Positions 48,350 to 60,171 of a DNA stretch of 64,000 nucleotides are shown piece after piece. Position numbers and translations under genes: made by a program. Source of the DNA: Gnetum montanum (Eukaryota; Streptophyta; Gnetopsida; Gnetales; Gnetaceae); assembly GCA_015680685.1 (NCBI GenBank), contig MNCI01000556.1, forward strand, positions 339,118 to 403,117. Direction: 5' to 3'. How positions within the stretch are numbered: position 1 is the stretch's first letter; each line of letters begins with the position of its first letter. The notes beneath the pieces are model-generated. The model did not search any database, was not told where the DNA came from, and saw only the letters and a list, made by a program, of their open reading frames with translations.

Positions 48350-49851
48350 TGGCCATTTGTGCTAACCATGCACATGGATCCTTAGTTTTTCACTTTTTTG
48401 TTTTACACATTTTTGTTTTACACTTTGCTAATTTTTACCCTTTTTTGATTTTTCACGCTATTGATTTTCTCAATTTTTTATTTTATAACATTGTTAGTAT
48501 GTTTTATTGTTCTTGAATATTTTATACTTATATATTTTACTTTATTTTGATGTGACTTTTCATTATTTTTACTAATAAAAGTGTTCTATTACTATAGGAC
48601 ATATTGCCAATGTTGTTGTTTATTAATGGTGGTTTGTGCTTAATGTTTTGATTGCTAATGTCTAGTTTCTATTTTTGAATTTTGATGTTTGATGACTAAG
48701 ATGATTTATTTTTTATGGAATAGGTAGTGAGTACACATCATTCAGCCATCCACAAAATCTATGGTTTTCTTTATTTTAGTAATATGTGGTCCCTTTTCAT
48801 TAATAAAACTATAAACAGATTTGTGACCTTAGTAGTCTCTAAACTTGGAAAGGATCCAAAGGTTTGAAATGGATGCAACTTTAAGGGAATTCAATACTCT
48901 TTATTGTTTTCTACTTGATTGTGAACTTGTGTGTTTTCATGGATTTTTTATCATTGCACATCGTCCAATGCCAAGAAGTTAACATAAGTCTTTGCATGGT
49001 GTGGTTCTCATTGAAAAAAAATAAAAATAATAACAAAAAAATAAATAATATGGGAATTTAAAGCACACCCATTAGATAGAATAATAGGCTACAAGCACTG
49101 GTTATGGAACTAGAAAGACATGTTACCATCCCTGAAGGTCCCCTTTATCTAAGGCCCTTTTTCACTTCCTACATCCCCCTAAATAAGGAACAGTGTTTAA
49201 TCTCTAGTGCATGCTGTGTTCCAAGGAGTGGACTGGTCTTCAAGTGGTGATGCAAAGTCACTAAAAGTGGTTGATTTTGGTCTAGCCTAAGGTTGAACTT
49301 TATCAAGTCATTTAAAAATAATTTCCACAAGGGACTTCATGTGAGCATGATTTGGGACTTCATTCTATCCTCTCAATCATCTACTTATGTTATCCATCAC
49401 TCACCTCATTACTAGTTTCCATTTTATTCTTGATGTCTTAGTTTGACATGTTGGAATTCTTGGATAGATTCTTCCAGGTTGGCTCTTAACTTTTCATAAC
49501 CATTAATCAACTATGGGACAAAAAGACTCCTTAGTTGAGGTTATGCAAGGGTAAAAAGTGCATGTACCTACTATGGGGAGGACCCACTTGCATATATCTT
49601 AGTTTGGATAGTTAAGCTCTTTACCTTAGACATTGTTGTAATCATATCTTTCATGTGCCCCATTGTGCATCCAACTTTGTGCTCCTTAAAATTTCATAAA
49701 ATTTTATTCTCTAGTCATTTTCTCAATTTTCTGAACGCTAACATCCTCTTCTACTATTTTCATCATGTTCATGGCTTTTTCAGCTTCCATTTGATCTCCA
49801 TTTCACTCAAAAACTCTTTACATTTTCCATGTTTTCACAAAGTCAATGGTG
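48350..49851 (+). other. Element F: integrase-ORF3 spacer, first part
   Basis: A T-rich tract (48385-48560) is followed by 'cacatcattcagccatcc' (48736) and 'gcaactttaagggaattc' (48872). A block near 49090-49190 is shared with G and could encode a short peptide (LVMELERHVTIPEGPLYL in F). 'ggggaggacccacttgcat' is at 49574. No long frame is present. The blocks recur in B, E and G in the same order. Confidence 0.6.
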
Positions 49852-49952
49852 GTCAACAACTGCATTGACTAGGCCTAGTCGACTTAGCTAACCCAATTGA
49901 TGGGACCTTGTTGATTAGGCCCGATCGACGAAATGAAAAAAATATATAAATA
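49852..49952 (+). promoter_or_regulatory. Element F: U3-like motif array with TATA upstream of ORF3
   Basis: Words 'gactaggcctagtcgac', 'cttgttgattaggcccgat' and 'cgacgaaatg' are followed by tatataaata at 49943. They echo the U3 of F's own LTRs ('caactaggccacgtcgac', 'taggccctgttgatg', then tataaata). The palindromic gtcgac core is shared. An internal promoter is inferred. Confidence 0.6.
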
Positions 49953-49964
49953 CCACTAAACAAT

Positions 49965-50381
49965 TTGAAATTTTTATCATTTTCTTCACAACGAGAGAGG
50001 AACTTTTGCCATGTTTTAGAGCCCAATACTTTTAGACCGTTTGTCCAAATCACTCCATTCTTCAATCCTGTAGCTATTGGTGGTAAGCTCTTAGTCATGG
50101 GGGTTGCAAACCTTAATGTTTATGATGAAAATTTTGCCCCCATCCATTAATGAATACAATGATAGTAAACCATTAATTTTTGAGAGTTTATCCATTTAAC
50201 AACCTCTGGCATGACTATAATCACTTATTAATATCAAAATATTAATAAACTAATGATTAAAATTGATTAAATTAGCAGTAATCACAACTTAGCTAGGTGT
50301 AACTTTCCTATCAAGATAAGGTATCCTAATTATTTCACATTACATAATAATTGCTAATCCATGGTCATGCTAGGATTACAA
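49965..50381 (+). pseudogene. Element F: ORF3 leader (conserved peptide) and possible intron
   Basis: An open frame from 49965 to 50150 carries FFNPVAIGGKLLVMGV, matching FHFIATGGSLLVMGAL in G and FFDPLAIRGKLYVVGD in E. Stops follow. At about 50318 a donor-like AAG|GTATCC lies about 65 bases before the ORF3 ATG at 50382, like the AAG|GTATCA of G. The acceptor AG expected right before the ATG is eroded here (acaaATG). Confidence 0.5.
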
Positions 50382-53285
50382 ATGGCACTAAGATTGAAAT
50401 GACCACAAGAGGGAGGACCATCTCAACAAAGGAAGAAATGACCTAGAGCTAGAAGGGGCCAGTAAGTATAAGCCCAAGGATAGGTAGAAGAAACCAATGC
50501 AATGGGACCTCTTCAGGAGGAGTCCAAAGTGGAATCAGTTCAACAAATGCCCATGGAAGAGGCTATAATAGAACAATCATAACAAGGAGAGCCACCATAG
50601 CCCATACCAAGACATGAGATCACATTGACATAATTCTACCTTGACATAATCAGGCCCTATGATGTCCAACACTTAGTTCTTCAAGACTTGAACTTTGAGC
50701 CATTCTTAGAGAATTCTCCAGTAGAGGTAAAGACACAATTGCAAACCTCTCCCATGTGGCCACTCATCACTTTCATTAGAGAGTTGTACATGAAAGAGAT
50801 ATACCTCTTCTGCAACAACAAAAAGGTAGGTTCCACTATGAAGATTAAGGACATTTAGATGTTCTACTTGGCTAAAGCCATCATGTAAGCTCTTGGGTTG
50901 CTTGATTTTGGAATACAACTAGAAAAAAATTTCTACAAAATTTGATCCAGAGGAAAAAAAGAAGTGGACCTAGTGGTGTTACGAGGTTGACCAAAGGAGT
51001 TTGATGTGCTCACACCGGCAGAGCACATATACTTTAAGATAGCAACCTATTATCTTAATTTGATGGTGAGGCTCAATAAGGTGACTACCTTCTTTACCTG
51101 AGCATGTGTTGCTCTAAATAGAAATTTTTTTTAGCAAGCCTTTCATAATTAATCTATTTAGAGATAGAAAATAATTTTAAAGAGAATGAATGTTGAAGGA
51201 AAACCCTTCCCTTCCTATGCCTTATCAGAAAAATTTGCAAAAAGGTAGGGATATTCTACTATGTTAACAAAAAAATTAAGCATAGTTCCATTATCTTTTA
51301 GTCCAAAATGATGAAGGATAAGATGCCTGCCATGTCTATATAAGAGGAGTGACAACTGCCACCTTCACCACCTACTTAGGAAATACTGCGAGAAGCTTGC
51401 ACTACCATTGAGCACCTACATAAAATCCTAGAGTAGCTCTTGCAATAGCAGTAGCACTAAGTGGGAATGAGTGGTCAAGATCCATTTGTGTACCAACTTA
51501 GAATGAGTAGCCTTAATGAAGTGGCTTAAACAATTAGTTATATGGAGGGATATGGATCAACATTTTCAGCCTAATGAATGCAGCTACCTGCTAGGTCAAA
51601 TGCTAATGCTTAAGAGGTGATAGTATCTTTCTCTCAATAACATTTATTCCTAGAAATCTCTAAGAATGATGCCTCATTTTTGGTGCACTTTGAGGAGGGC
51701 AAGGGGGAAACTATATTAGTGATGTAGTATAGTTGCCCCCTTTTTGGTGTACTTGGAGGAGGGCAAAGGGGCAAGGATAGGAGATAGCTGCAAAAGTGGT
51801 TGCCAAAAAAAAAAATCAATAGGGTATTTAATTCACCTACATTGTCTATCCTAGACATGTCTATAGTTAGAGATGTGTAGAAATCTGTAGTAACTTTTAG
51901 TGAAAAATTGAGTGCAGCCTAGCATGAGGAGTTACTAGATCAACTAGTGGGGATTGGGCAACTGATTTTGGACATCTTTGATTTTTTGGATAACATTAAT
52001 GCAACCCGATTAGAGTTGCTTGAAGCAAAAGGAAAATGTATCATTCTAGAAGGACAACTTGAAATAACTCAAGTACAAAACCAACGCTTGTTCATGGAGG
52101 TTGTTGAATTGTGTGCCTATTTTACTATCTTGGACTCCTCAACCCTGTAATAACAAGAGATGAAGCTTTTTAGCAGCTTTAGGAGTGATTACAACAAGTT
52201 GAGGAAGGAATGATAATGACCATCTTTAAGTAGTCTATATCTAAAGCAAAGACCTATTCAGTTAAAAAAGACTTGTTTTAGATGCACCAAGAAAATGAAA
52301 CGTTGATCATAAGAAAACCATTGCTTGTGAAGTGTTGATGCACAAAAAAATAGATGTAAGAATTCATTCATTAACAATAGGAATAGCTAGCCAAAGCAAA
52401 TACAAATTTGAGGAGATTAGCAATAGAGAATCATAATCTCTCTATGGAGGAAGTTCGTGCCTTATGCTAGAAATCTGCTATTGAAATTACCACCTAAAAA
52501 AATGAGACTCTCAAATTTGAGAGAGTTAAGAATCACTATAGAGACCAGGTTGGCCTACAAAAGGAGGTGAATGAGAAACATATCCAAGTGGCTAAGGTGA
52601 AAGTAAATAAGGCCCTCCAGCAACTCTAGTATGGAAGAGAAGTATGGTAGCTTATCATTGATGGGATAGATGCCTAAAAGTAAGTAGAGATTTGCATAAA
52701 GGAGTTACAAATCGAAGAAATGAAAAAATATGTAAAACTAGCCAATCTACAATTCACAAATGTAACAATGCTAACTACCAAATGATCATGGTTAGAACTT
52801 GAAAAGCAAGTGGCTAGTTCATACTTGCTATATGAGGACAAGTTCGAGCACCACAAGAATACTAAGCAAGAGTTGTGATGGTAGATGCTGAACTTAAAGT
52901 TCTCAAGGCAAGATTCACTAATCAATAATCAACTACTGAGAACTTATCTAGAAGAATGAATGATTACCAAGATCTACAAAATGAAATCAAGGTATTTGAT
53001 GTCCTGAGCAAATAATTTGCTACCTGGTTCATCAATGCTAAGGAGCTGTTCCCAACAATACTTTGTCCTTGGAATGTACCCATTTCAACCCACATTGGTG
53101 AAGTTGTGTGGACCATGCATGATCCCAAGAGTAAGGAGGTGAAGATGAAATCATTGTTGAATACTTTCTATCTTTCACTAGAAGTTGTAGTAGGAGTAGG
53201 ATAGCCACAATAGCCTCAATCGTTGCATACGCTTGAAGTTGGAGAAGGTCTATCAAAGCCTTAGGATCCTCCACTGCCTAGGATC
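50382..53285 (+). pseudogene. Element F: ORF3, full length, decayed
   Basis: It starts at ATG 50382, then GGPSQQRKK and an Arg/Gln-rich tail. The globular domain has LVLQDLNFEPFLENS (about 50675), VKTQLQTSPMWPL and STMKIKDI. A Pro-rich turn PPSPPT (about 51355) is followed by a coiled coil with DQLVGIGQLILDIFDFLD (about 51933), EEVRALC and EYVKLANLQF-like text. The C-terminal module has LCPWNVP (about 53060), a Trp and DPKSKEVK. Many stops, mostly TAG, interrupt it. It is homologous along its whole length to B and E, and to C and A over the second half. Confidence 0.72.
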
Positions 53286-53503
53286 ATATGATCTTTTCAA
53301 TTGGCTTCATGCCATCAAAGGATGTGTTATCCAATTTTTTTTTGGTGTTCAATTTTGTGTTGTGAACACCATAAATTTGTAATTTTGTTGATCCATACAC
53401 TCAAGCACTTAGTTTTATCATGTTATTTTTGTTGTGTCATGTGCTAGTTAATAATCCCATACCTTACAAATTTTGTAAGGAACTCGAGGATGAGTTTTCA
53501 TTC

Positions 53504-53516
53504 AGTCACAGGGGTA
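53504..53516 (+). other. Polypurine tract of element F
   Basis: agtcacaggggta lies before the LTR start at 53517. The upstream block 'ggaactcgaggatgagttttc' is conserved. Confidence 0.78.
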
Positions 53517-54374
53517 TGCTGAGTTGCGAATTGGCAACATCAACTAGGTCTTGTTGATGCATTGTTTGATGCATTGACATGGCCCTATTGATGCAAGGCC
53601 TATTCTTGCATATAAATATATGTCAACCTACTATGTTTAGGGGATGTTAGGGGATAGTTGTAGCAAAGCTCTTGTAGTTTTTACATTCGAAAGTTAGAAT
53701 AGTTTCCTAAGTGCTCGTAGTAGGACTCATTAAGTATAGGGATCTTTATTCGAGCATTGTTGTACATGAGCATGGTAGTGTGTGCAGTAATGAAGATCAG
53801 CTTCTTGATAAAATTTGCATCATTATGGATAGCTTAAATGTTTTATTTATGAATTTAATGTTTTTAGTTATTTATTTAATGTTCTTTAGTAATTAAGCTA
53901 AATTAAGTAATTAAGTGAGATAAGCTAAATAGTAATTAAGTAAACACATAAATACAACCACTTTAAGCATACATATAATGGTGGGTAATCCCAATAGTGC
54001 TTAATGCTTGGTAACCTAGCAACATTATATGTGTTCAAGATGTGTATGGAAAGTGGGATTTGATACTTATGTTAGGACTAGTTAAACAATAGTTAGCTAA
54101 TTAGATTAAAGTAGACATTAAATTACTTTATCCTCTATCTTGTTTATTTCAAGCACCAAAATCATAAAATATAAAATAATAAAAATTATGTACTTCAATT
54201 ACACTTAAACCATACCCTTGAGTTTCACAAGTGTAGTTGGGAAGACAATAAACATTTTTAACGTTCAATTTACTTTCTAGAGAACTAGTTCATTGAAAAA
54301 CTATAGAGTTTGAGTAATTTGACCAAATAGCACATGAAAACTTCATGATTCATATGGTTGAGAATATGTGTACT
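53517..54374 (+). repeat. LTR F1 (first of three tandem copies)
   Basis: It starts TGCTGAG after the PPT. The U3 has a TTGATGCA / CAACTAGG array, and the TATA box tataaata is at 53611. Its R/U5 resembles the other LTR families. The last ~15 bases expected (..cctcaccactcatca) are missing or altered at the junction with F2. Confidence 0.82.
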
Positions 54375-55207
54375 TGATCATCAATTGGCTACATTTATGA
54401 GGCCTTGTCAACTAGGCCACGTCGACTAGGCCCTGTTGATGCATTATTTGATGCATTGAGATAGCCCTGTCGATGTAGGGCATATTCTTGCCTATAAATA
54501 AATGGGATCTTGGGGGATAGTTGTAGAAAACCTCTTGTATGTTTTATATTTAAAAGTTAGAATATTTTCCTTAGTACTCACATCAAGACTTATTGAGTGT
54601 AGGGATCTTTATTCAAGCAATATTGTACCTTGGCATAGTAATATGTGTGGCAATAAAGATGAACTTCTTAATAAACCTTGCAGCTTTTTGGATAGCTTAA
54701 ATTTTTTATTTATGCATTTAATGTTTTCAATTACTTATGCAATGTTCTTTAGTAATTAAACTAATTAAGTAGTTAAGCAACATAAGCTAAATAGTGATTA
54801 AGAAAACACATAAATATGACCACTTCAAGCATACGTATAATGTTTGGTAATCCTAGAAATGTTATATGTGCTCAGGATGTGTATGGAAAGTGGGACCAAA
54901 TACTTATGCTAGAACTAGTTGAACAATACTTAGCCAATTAGATTAAAGTAGACATTAAATTACTTTATTCTCTATCATGTTTATTTCAAGCATAAAAATC
55001 ATAAAATATAAAATGATAAAAATCATTTACCTTAATTACACTTAAACCATACCGTTGAGTTTCACAAGTGTAGTTGGGAAGACAATGAATGGTTTTAATG
55101 CCCAGTTTAATTTTTAGAGAACTAGTGCACTAGAAAACTATAGTCTGTGGAATTTGACCAAATAGTACATGAATGCTTCGTGATTCATATGCTTAAGAAT
55201 AGGGGTA
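54375..55207 (+). repeat. LTR F2 (second tandem copy)
   Basis: It begins TGATCATCAATTGGC. The U3 has caactaggccacgtcgac, and the TATA box is at 54493. It ends '..agaataggggta' without the usual terminal catca and passes straight into F3. Confidence 0.8.
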
Positions 55208-55845
55208 TTCAACAACTACATCGACGAGGTCTCATCTACTAGGTCCCATCGACTAGGCCATGTTAACTAGGCACCATTGATGCATTGACATGGCCTCGTT
55301 GATGCAAGGCTAGTTCTTACCTATAAATATATGTCAATCCACCATGTCTAGGGGATCTTGGGGATAGTTGTAGCAAACCTATTTTAGGTTTTATATTCAA
55401 AAGTTAAAATATTTTACTATGTGCTCATAGCAGGACTCATTGAGTGTAGGGATCTTTATTTGAGCACTGCTGTACTTGAGCATAGTAATGTGTGCATCAA
55501 TAAAGATGAGTTTCTTGATAAACCTTATATCAATTTGAATGGCTTAAATGTTTTATTCATGCATTTAATGTTTTTAGTTATTTATGCAATGTTCTTTAGT
55601 AATTAAGCACATTAAGTAATTAAGCAAGATAAGCTAAATAGTGATTAAAAAACACATAAATACAACTACTTTGAGCATACGTATGATGTTTGGTAATCCT
55701 AGATACATTATATGTGTTCAAGATGTGTATGGAAAGTGGGATTGGATACTTATTATAGGACTAGTTGAACAATAGTTAGCCAATTAGATTAAAGTAGATA
55801 TTAAATTACTTTATTCTCTATCTAGTTTATTTCAAGCACCAAAAC
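55208..55845 (+). repeat. LTR F3 (third tandem copy, cut by element H)
   Basis: The U3 has 'catcgacgagg', 'ccatcgactaggcc' and the TATA box at 55322. It stops at '..tcaagcaccaaaac', where element H begins. The homologous text in F1 continues 'caccaaaatcataaaat'. TATA-to-TATA distances of the three copies are 882 and 829 bp. Confidence 0.8.
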
Positions 55846-56118
55846 TGTGACATCCCATCCCTACATGTCATGGCAAATGTCAAATATACGATATATTAGA
55901 AATTATGCATATAAAGAAAATATACCAATGTGAAATATAAGTGATATTCAGCATTATGTATAAAGAAAATAATAGAAAAAATGCAAAAAAAAGAAAGAAA
56001 AGAATGCTTTATTGATATGAAAAGGGTATCCAAATCGTGCTATGAGAGTTTTCCTTGGGATTTTCTTCCTTAGGCATCTATCCCTTAGAGGCAATCTAGC
56101 ACTACCACCATAGTTAGG

Positions 56119-56123
56119 CCTAT
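56119..56123 (+). repeat. Left TSD of element G (CCTAT)
   Basis: It is identical to 63335-63339 and lies inside the LTR of element H. Confidence 0.93.
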
Positions 56124-57000
56124 TGATGAGCTGCAATATCGCGTACGCAATATCGCATCCACCACGTGATATCGCATACACGATATTGTGTCCTGCCTCA
56201 TCTTTTATAAATAAGAGGTGGTGCCCTTGGTTCCAGGGGAGTTAGACTTAGATCCTTAGCCAGATTCTTGCAGTTTAGTCATTCCAGAGTTAGAATTATT
56301 TCTATGTACCCGCAGTAGGAGTCATAGAGTGAATGGATCTTTATTCGAACAATTTGTACCTGAGCACAATTTTGTGTACGACAATAAAGATGAACATTAT
56401 GATAAACCTTGCAACATACAGAATAGATTAATTAGTGTTAATTATTATTTAATGCTTTCCTGGTTAATTAATATCTCTCTCAACCTTCAACCCTCTTAGG
56501 TAAATACACTCAGTACGACCGCTTCGAGCATGCGTGTAACGCTTGGTAACCCAGTAACGATTAGCGTTTGGTAATCCCAGCAGTGTTGCACTGATTCAGG
56601 ATGTGTATGACAAGTGGGAATGGATACTGGTGTTAGGAACATTTAGAAACTAGTTAATGAATAGTTAATATAATTTAGCCACTTAGTTCTCTCCCCCTCT
56701 CCTTTATTAGCATAAGACATAAAAAATATAAAAGTGATAAAAATCATATACCTCAATCTTACTTAACCATACANCACTTTTATATTTTTTATGTCTTATG
56801 CTAATAAAGGAGAGGGGGAGNNNNNNNNNNNNNNNNNNNNNNNNNNNNNNNNNNNNNNNNNNNNNNNNNNNNNNNNNNNNNNNNNNNNGCTAAGTGTTCC
56901 ATTAAGGCCCATAAGCACTTAGTCCTTGGAGTTTGACCAGATCATGTGTGAAATGCTCATATTTGTATGGTTGAGTGTAGGGGTACCTCGCCACTCATCA
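56124..57000 (+). repeat. 5' LTR of element G (contains an assembly gap)
   Basis: It starts TGATGAGC and ends CCACTCATCA. The U3 has a GATATCGC/CAATATCGC array (56133-56190) and the TATA box tataaata at about 56206. Sequence corresponding to about 63160-63220 of the 3' LTR is replaced by an inverted 46-base copy and 68 Ns. Confidence 0.9.
56775..56888. other. Assembly artefact: inverted 46-base copy and N gap
   Basis: Bases 56775-56820 are the exact reverse complement of 56691-56736. A single N precedes them at 56774 and 68 Ns follow (56821-56888). The 3' LTR has no such inverted copy, so this is most likely a gap-closing or read-chimera error. Confidence 0.88.
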
Positions 57001-57020
57001 TTGGCATCGTTGCCGAGGAC
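57001..57020 (+). other. Primer-binding site of element G (tRNA-Asp)
   Basis: TTGGCATCGTTGCCGAGGAC differs by three transitions from TGGCGCCGTTGCCGGGGA. It directly follows the 5' LTR. Confidence 0.87.
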
Positions 57021-57114
57021 TTAGTTGTTTGTGCGCTATGTAGAACATAGGAAATCATTCATATCATTGGAACATTAGAATGAACCCTTAGGGTTAATCA
57101 AAGAAAGATAAGAC

Positions 57115-59070
57115 AATGGTACATCGCACACCGAACAAGACAAAATATCTTCTTCTTTGCATAAGAGCACTTCACCACCTAGGACTAACATAAGAGGCAG
57201 CGGCGACATAATACATGTAACCAAGATTCGCTAGATCCTCAAAAGTTTCATGTGGTATATACTCATCTAGATGAGTATGTACCCAATTTCACCTTTATTC
57301 TCCACCAAGATGAACAATTGTGTTGAAGAGACCTGAAGGGTAACATAGTGTTGCCTCTAGACTGATCGGTCCCCAACATGCTCATTCGTGCTCTCACATG
57401 AATAGGCATGCCACTTTTATATGTAGAATAAGTTGCATGTGAGCATGAAACAAGGGACTATCATCCCATAGAAGTGCAACATCAAAGGGACTTGCAACAG
57501 GATACCATACATCTTTGAAGAGTAAATGGCCCCATAACGCTCTACATGTTTTGAGTGAAATTGAGGATGGTGAACCTGCTTCAACAGGTTCCCCACGAAA
57601 CGATGTTCCTCATCTTGACAATGGTTAAGAGGTAGTGTATCAGAACATCCACTCCACTATTCGCAACCTTGGTTTTGATACCCATGAACACAAAGTGTTC
57701 AGCAAAGGAACATAAACACATGATAAGGGTGGACATTCTGATCATGATCACGATCGAGGCTGAGACCACCAAAGAGGAGATAGAAAACACCATCATGGCG
57801 ATGGTTCTCCTTCTTCTTCACCTTCATCATCACTTTCACCCTCTCCTTCAGTGTCCAGACACAGTCATAGGGAAACCAATCGTGAGGATAAATGAAAACA
57901 AAGTGAAAAACATTGATGAGACAGTTGAGAATGAGGATGAGGGCACTCTAAGGAATCAAGGCATAGAAGAAGGGAGAGTAGGAAACCATGTAGACACCAT
58001 AGATGCTATGAAAAAGATGATCATGAAGAACCTCTACTCACAACTAGAAGCATGCTAGATATAACAGAGGCTAGAAGAGTTCCAACAAGGCACCAAAAGG
58101 ATAGTAGGATCAAGAGGTTAGACATGAACAACATCCCACGATCTGAAGGGGGATACAACGTTGATCCTCAAAATGATTTACAAGCATTCCATGATACATG
58201 TGCCTTGCAAAACATAGAAAATGAATGGCAAAAATTGAAGTTGTTCCCAAGGACACTAGTGAAAGAAGCTGAAAGCTGGTACTGGTCCTTAGAACCAAAA
58301 TCCATTCAGAGGTGGAGTACAATGTTAGAACTGTTCAATGATAAGTACCAAACATACTCCCAAGTGTCTAGCCTATAGAAGCAAATCCAAGGATGGAAGC
58401 AAGGAAATCATGAACCCTTGGATGCTGCCATGGGTCGCTATTCCGCACTGTTACATCGTTGCCCTGGCCATGGTTATTCGTAGCAAGATCAACTATGCCA
58501 TCTCGTGGATGGACTTAGGTATGAAACAAGAAGAACCCTTAGGACGTATGCCCAAGGAAGGTTATCGGAGCTTAGGTCTCATCAAATTCATAGATTGCTA
58601 GAGCAAGTAGCCAAAGAAGAAGGTGAGCTACAAAAGAGAGAAAGTGTGGAACAATACAACCAAGATCCTTCCCTCCAAAAAAGAGGAGTGAGATTTTGTG
58701 AGGAGGAAGAAGAGTCACCACTCAAAGAGATGGTGAATAGGAAAACTTTGCCTTTCCAAAAGTTAACAACAGAAGTATCAACAAAGGTAGACCAAATGTG
58801 GGACTCCCTAGATAGTAGGTTTGAAATTGTTTTTAAAATTTTAGAGGAGTTTAGGGAGCGAGGTAGTGATTGCGAGAAAAAGAAAAGAGAGAAGTGGAAA
58901 ATGCACGTAACAAGGGTAAGGGCAAAATGGCCATCACAGAAGAGGTTGTGGATTCAGACATGGATAATGATGGTGGATCCAAGATATGCCAATATTACCA
59001 TCCTAAGGGATGTTGCCCAGTGATCTCACATCTACAAGAGTCTAGGGTGTATGCACTCAACCTATGACTA
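57115..59070 (+). pseudogene. Element G: gag
   Basis: The N-terminal module has VPNFTFILHQDEQLC (about 57279). A Ser/Pro/His-rich linker (57790-57870) follows. The capsid core has MNNIPRSEGGYNVDP (about 58124), FHDTCALQNIENEW, KLFPRTLVKEAESWYWSL and FNDKYQTYSQV. After a shift it continues with TRRTLRTYAQGRLSEL and AKEEGELQKRES. KVDQMWDSLDSRF is at about 58785. The C-terminal ICQYYHPKGCCPVISHLQE and YALNL (58985-59065) are the family's Cys/His motif. Several stops and two or three shifts are present. Confidence 0.82.
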
Positions 59071-60171
59071 AATAAACGGCAAGCACCTCGATGGTTACCT
59101 TATCCCCAAGGTAACACAAGGCAGTTCCACCAACCTTCAACATATTATTGAAGTGGAACTCGACCACAACCCATTGAGCAACATCAACAATGGCAATACA
59201 CACAGTCATGGGGGATGCCACCACCAAGGTAAAAATACCCCTACTAGCAACCTAACCCATATGGCTACTACGTGCAACATCCAATCTCTCCACATGAATC
59301 TATTAGTCACGTTACACCACAACATCACTACTAGGCTTGTGAGTATTATAGAACTCCTTCTCCTAGGGAAGATATCCCACAAACATACCATCCTTTAAAT
59401 CCTTCTGTGGCTCTCACACCGATAGCTCCATTACCACTTGCTCCAGCAATGCAAGGGGAACTCCCTACTCAACCACAGCAACGCAATGCCACAAGGGCTA
59501 TGAATCCTCAACCCCTTGTTGGTTCTGACAACCATATGAAGAAAAAACCTTTCTTCAAAACCAATAGTTCAACCAAGCCCTTACAACCACAAGCAGTTGA
59601 ACCTCTAAACACCTCCTCATCAAACAAGGCTTTAGAGCTCCCTTCGAACCAAACACTGAGCTCAACGCATACGGTTATATTAACACATGTCATAACTAAT
59701 TGGATCAAGGTTGGCCACCTTCCCAAAAAATTCTCTAATCCTAGAAGCCCTCTAATCTATCTCCAAATCGCTAGGAATGAGCCATGCAAAGCTCTTCTGG
59801 ACTTAGGTTCTGGAGTCAACTTAATATCACAAGAAATGTACAAAGCCTAGAACCTGCCTCCATTAAAGAAGAGAAATATTTGCCTAGAGCTGGCCAACAA
59901 GTCCATCACTATTTCCTTGAGACTGGTGGAGGACATCATCATCACTATGTGTGGGTGGTCGTACCCAGTTGATTTCCTAGTGATACAAGTGAATAACGGT
60001 AAAGGGAACTTCCCAATAATAATGGGAAGGGCATGGCTAAGTACTATAGATGCACTCATAGGAATCTACGATCTTTCCCTAGAAATATCTAAGGAGAACA
60101 CTTTTGGAAATATCGAGAAGAAGAAGGTTCCATGCATCGCATACAGTGATACAAGGTGCAATTGTGTGTAG
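59071..60171 (+). pseudogene. Element G: gag tail and aspartic protease
   Basis: The Pro/Gln-rich tail contains PLPLAPAMQGE (about 59430) and QPQQRNATRA. The protease has ALLDLGSGVNLISQEMY (about 59790), so D-S-G is D-L-G. GWSYPVDFL and IIMGRAWLSTIDAL follow. The frame is open from 59917 to the stop at 60169. The closest relative in the window is the protease of C. Confidence 0.83.

Larger units (their letters stand above)
47245..55845 (+). mobile_element. Element F: 5'-truncated Athila-like element with three 3' LTR copies
   Basis: Only integrase (from its zinc-binding end), spacer, ORF3, PPT and LTRs remain. Gag to RNase H is missing, and a tandem repeat abuts the left break. The right end is cut by insertion of element H in the third LTR copy. 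It has the longest uninterrupted integrase-ORF3 spacer among the copies, so it is the reference for that region. Confidence 0.85.

Noticed and set aside
50088-50100. A second PPT-like gtcatgggggt in the spacers of F (and G at 61984)
   Set aside because: It lies inside a frame encoding the conserved peptide LLVMG in F and G, so coding constraint explains it. It is not next to an LTR.
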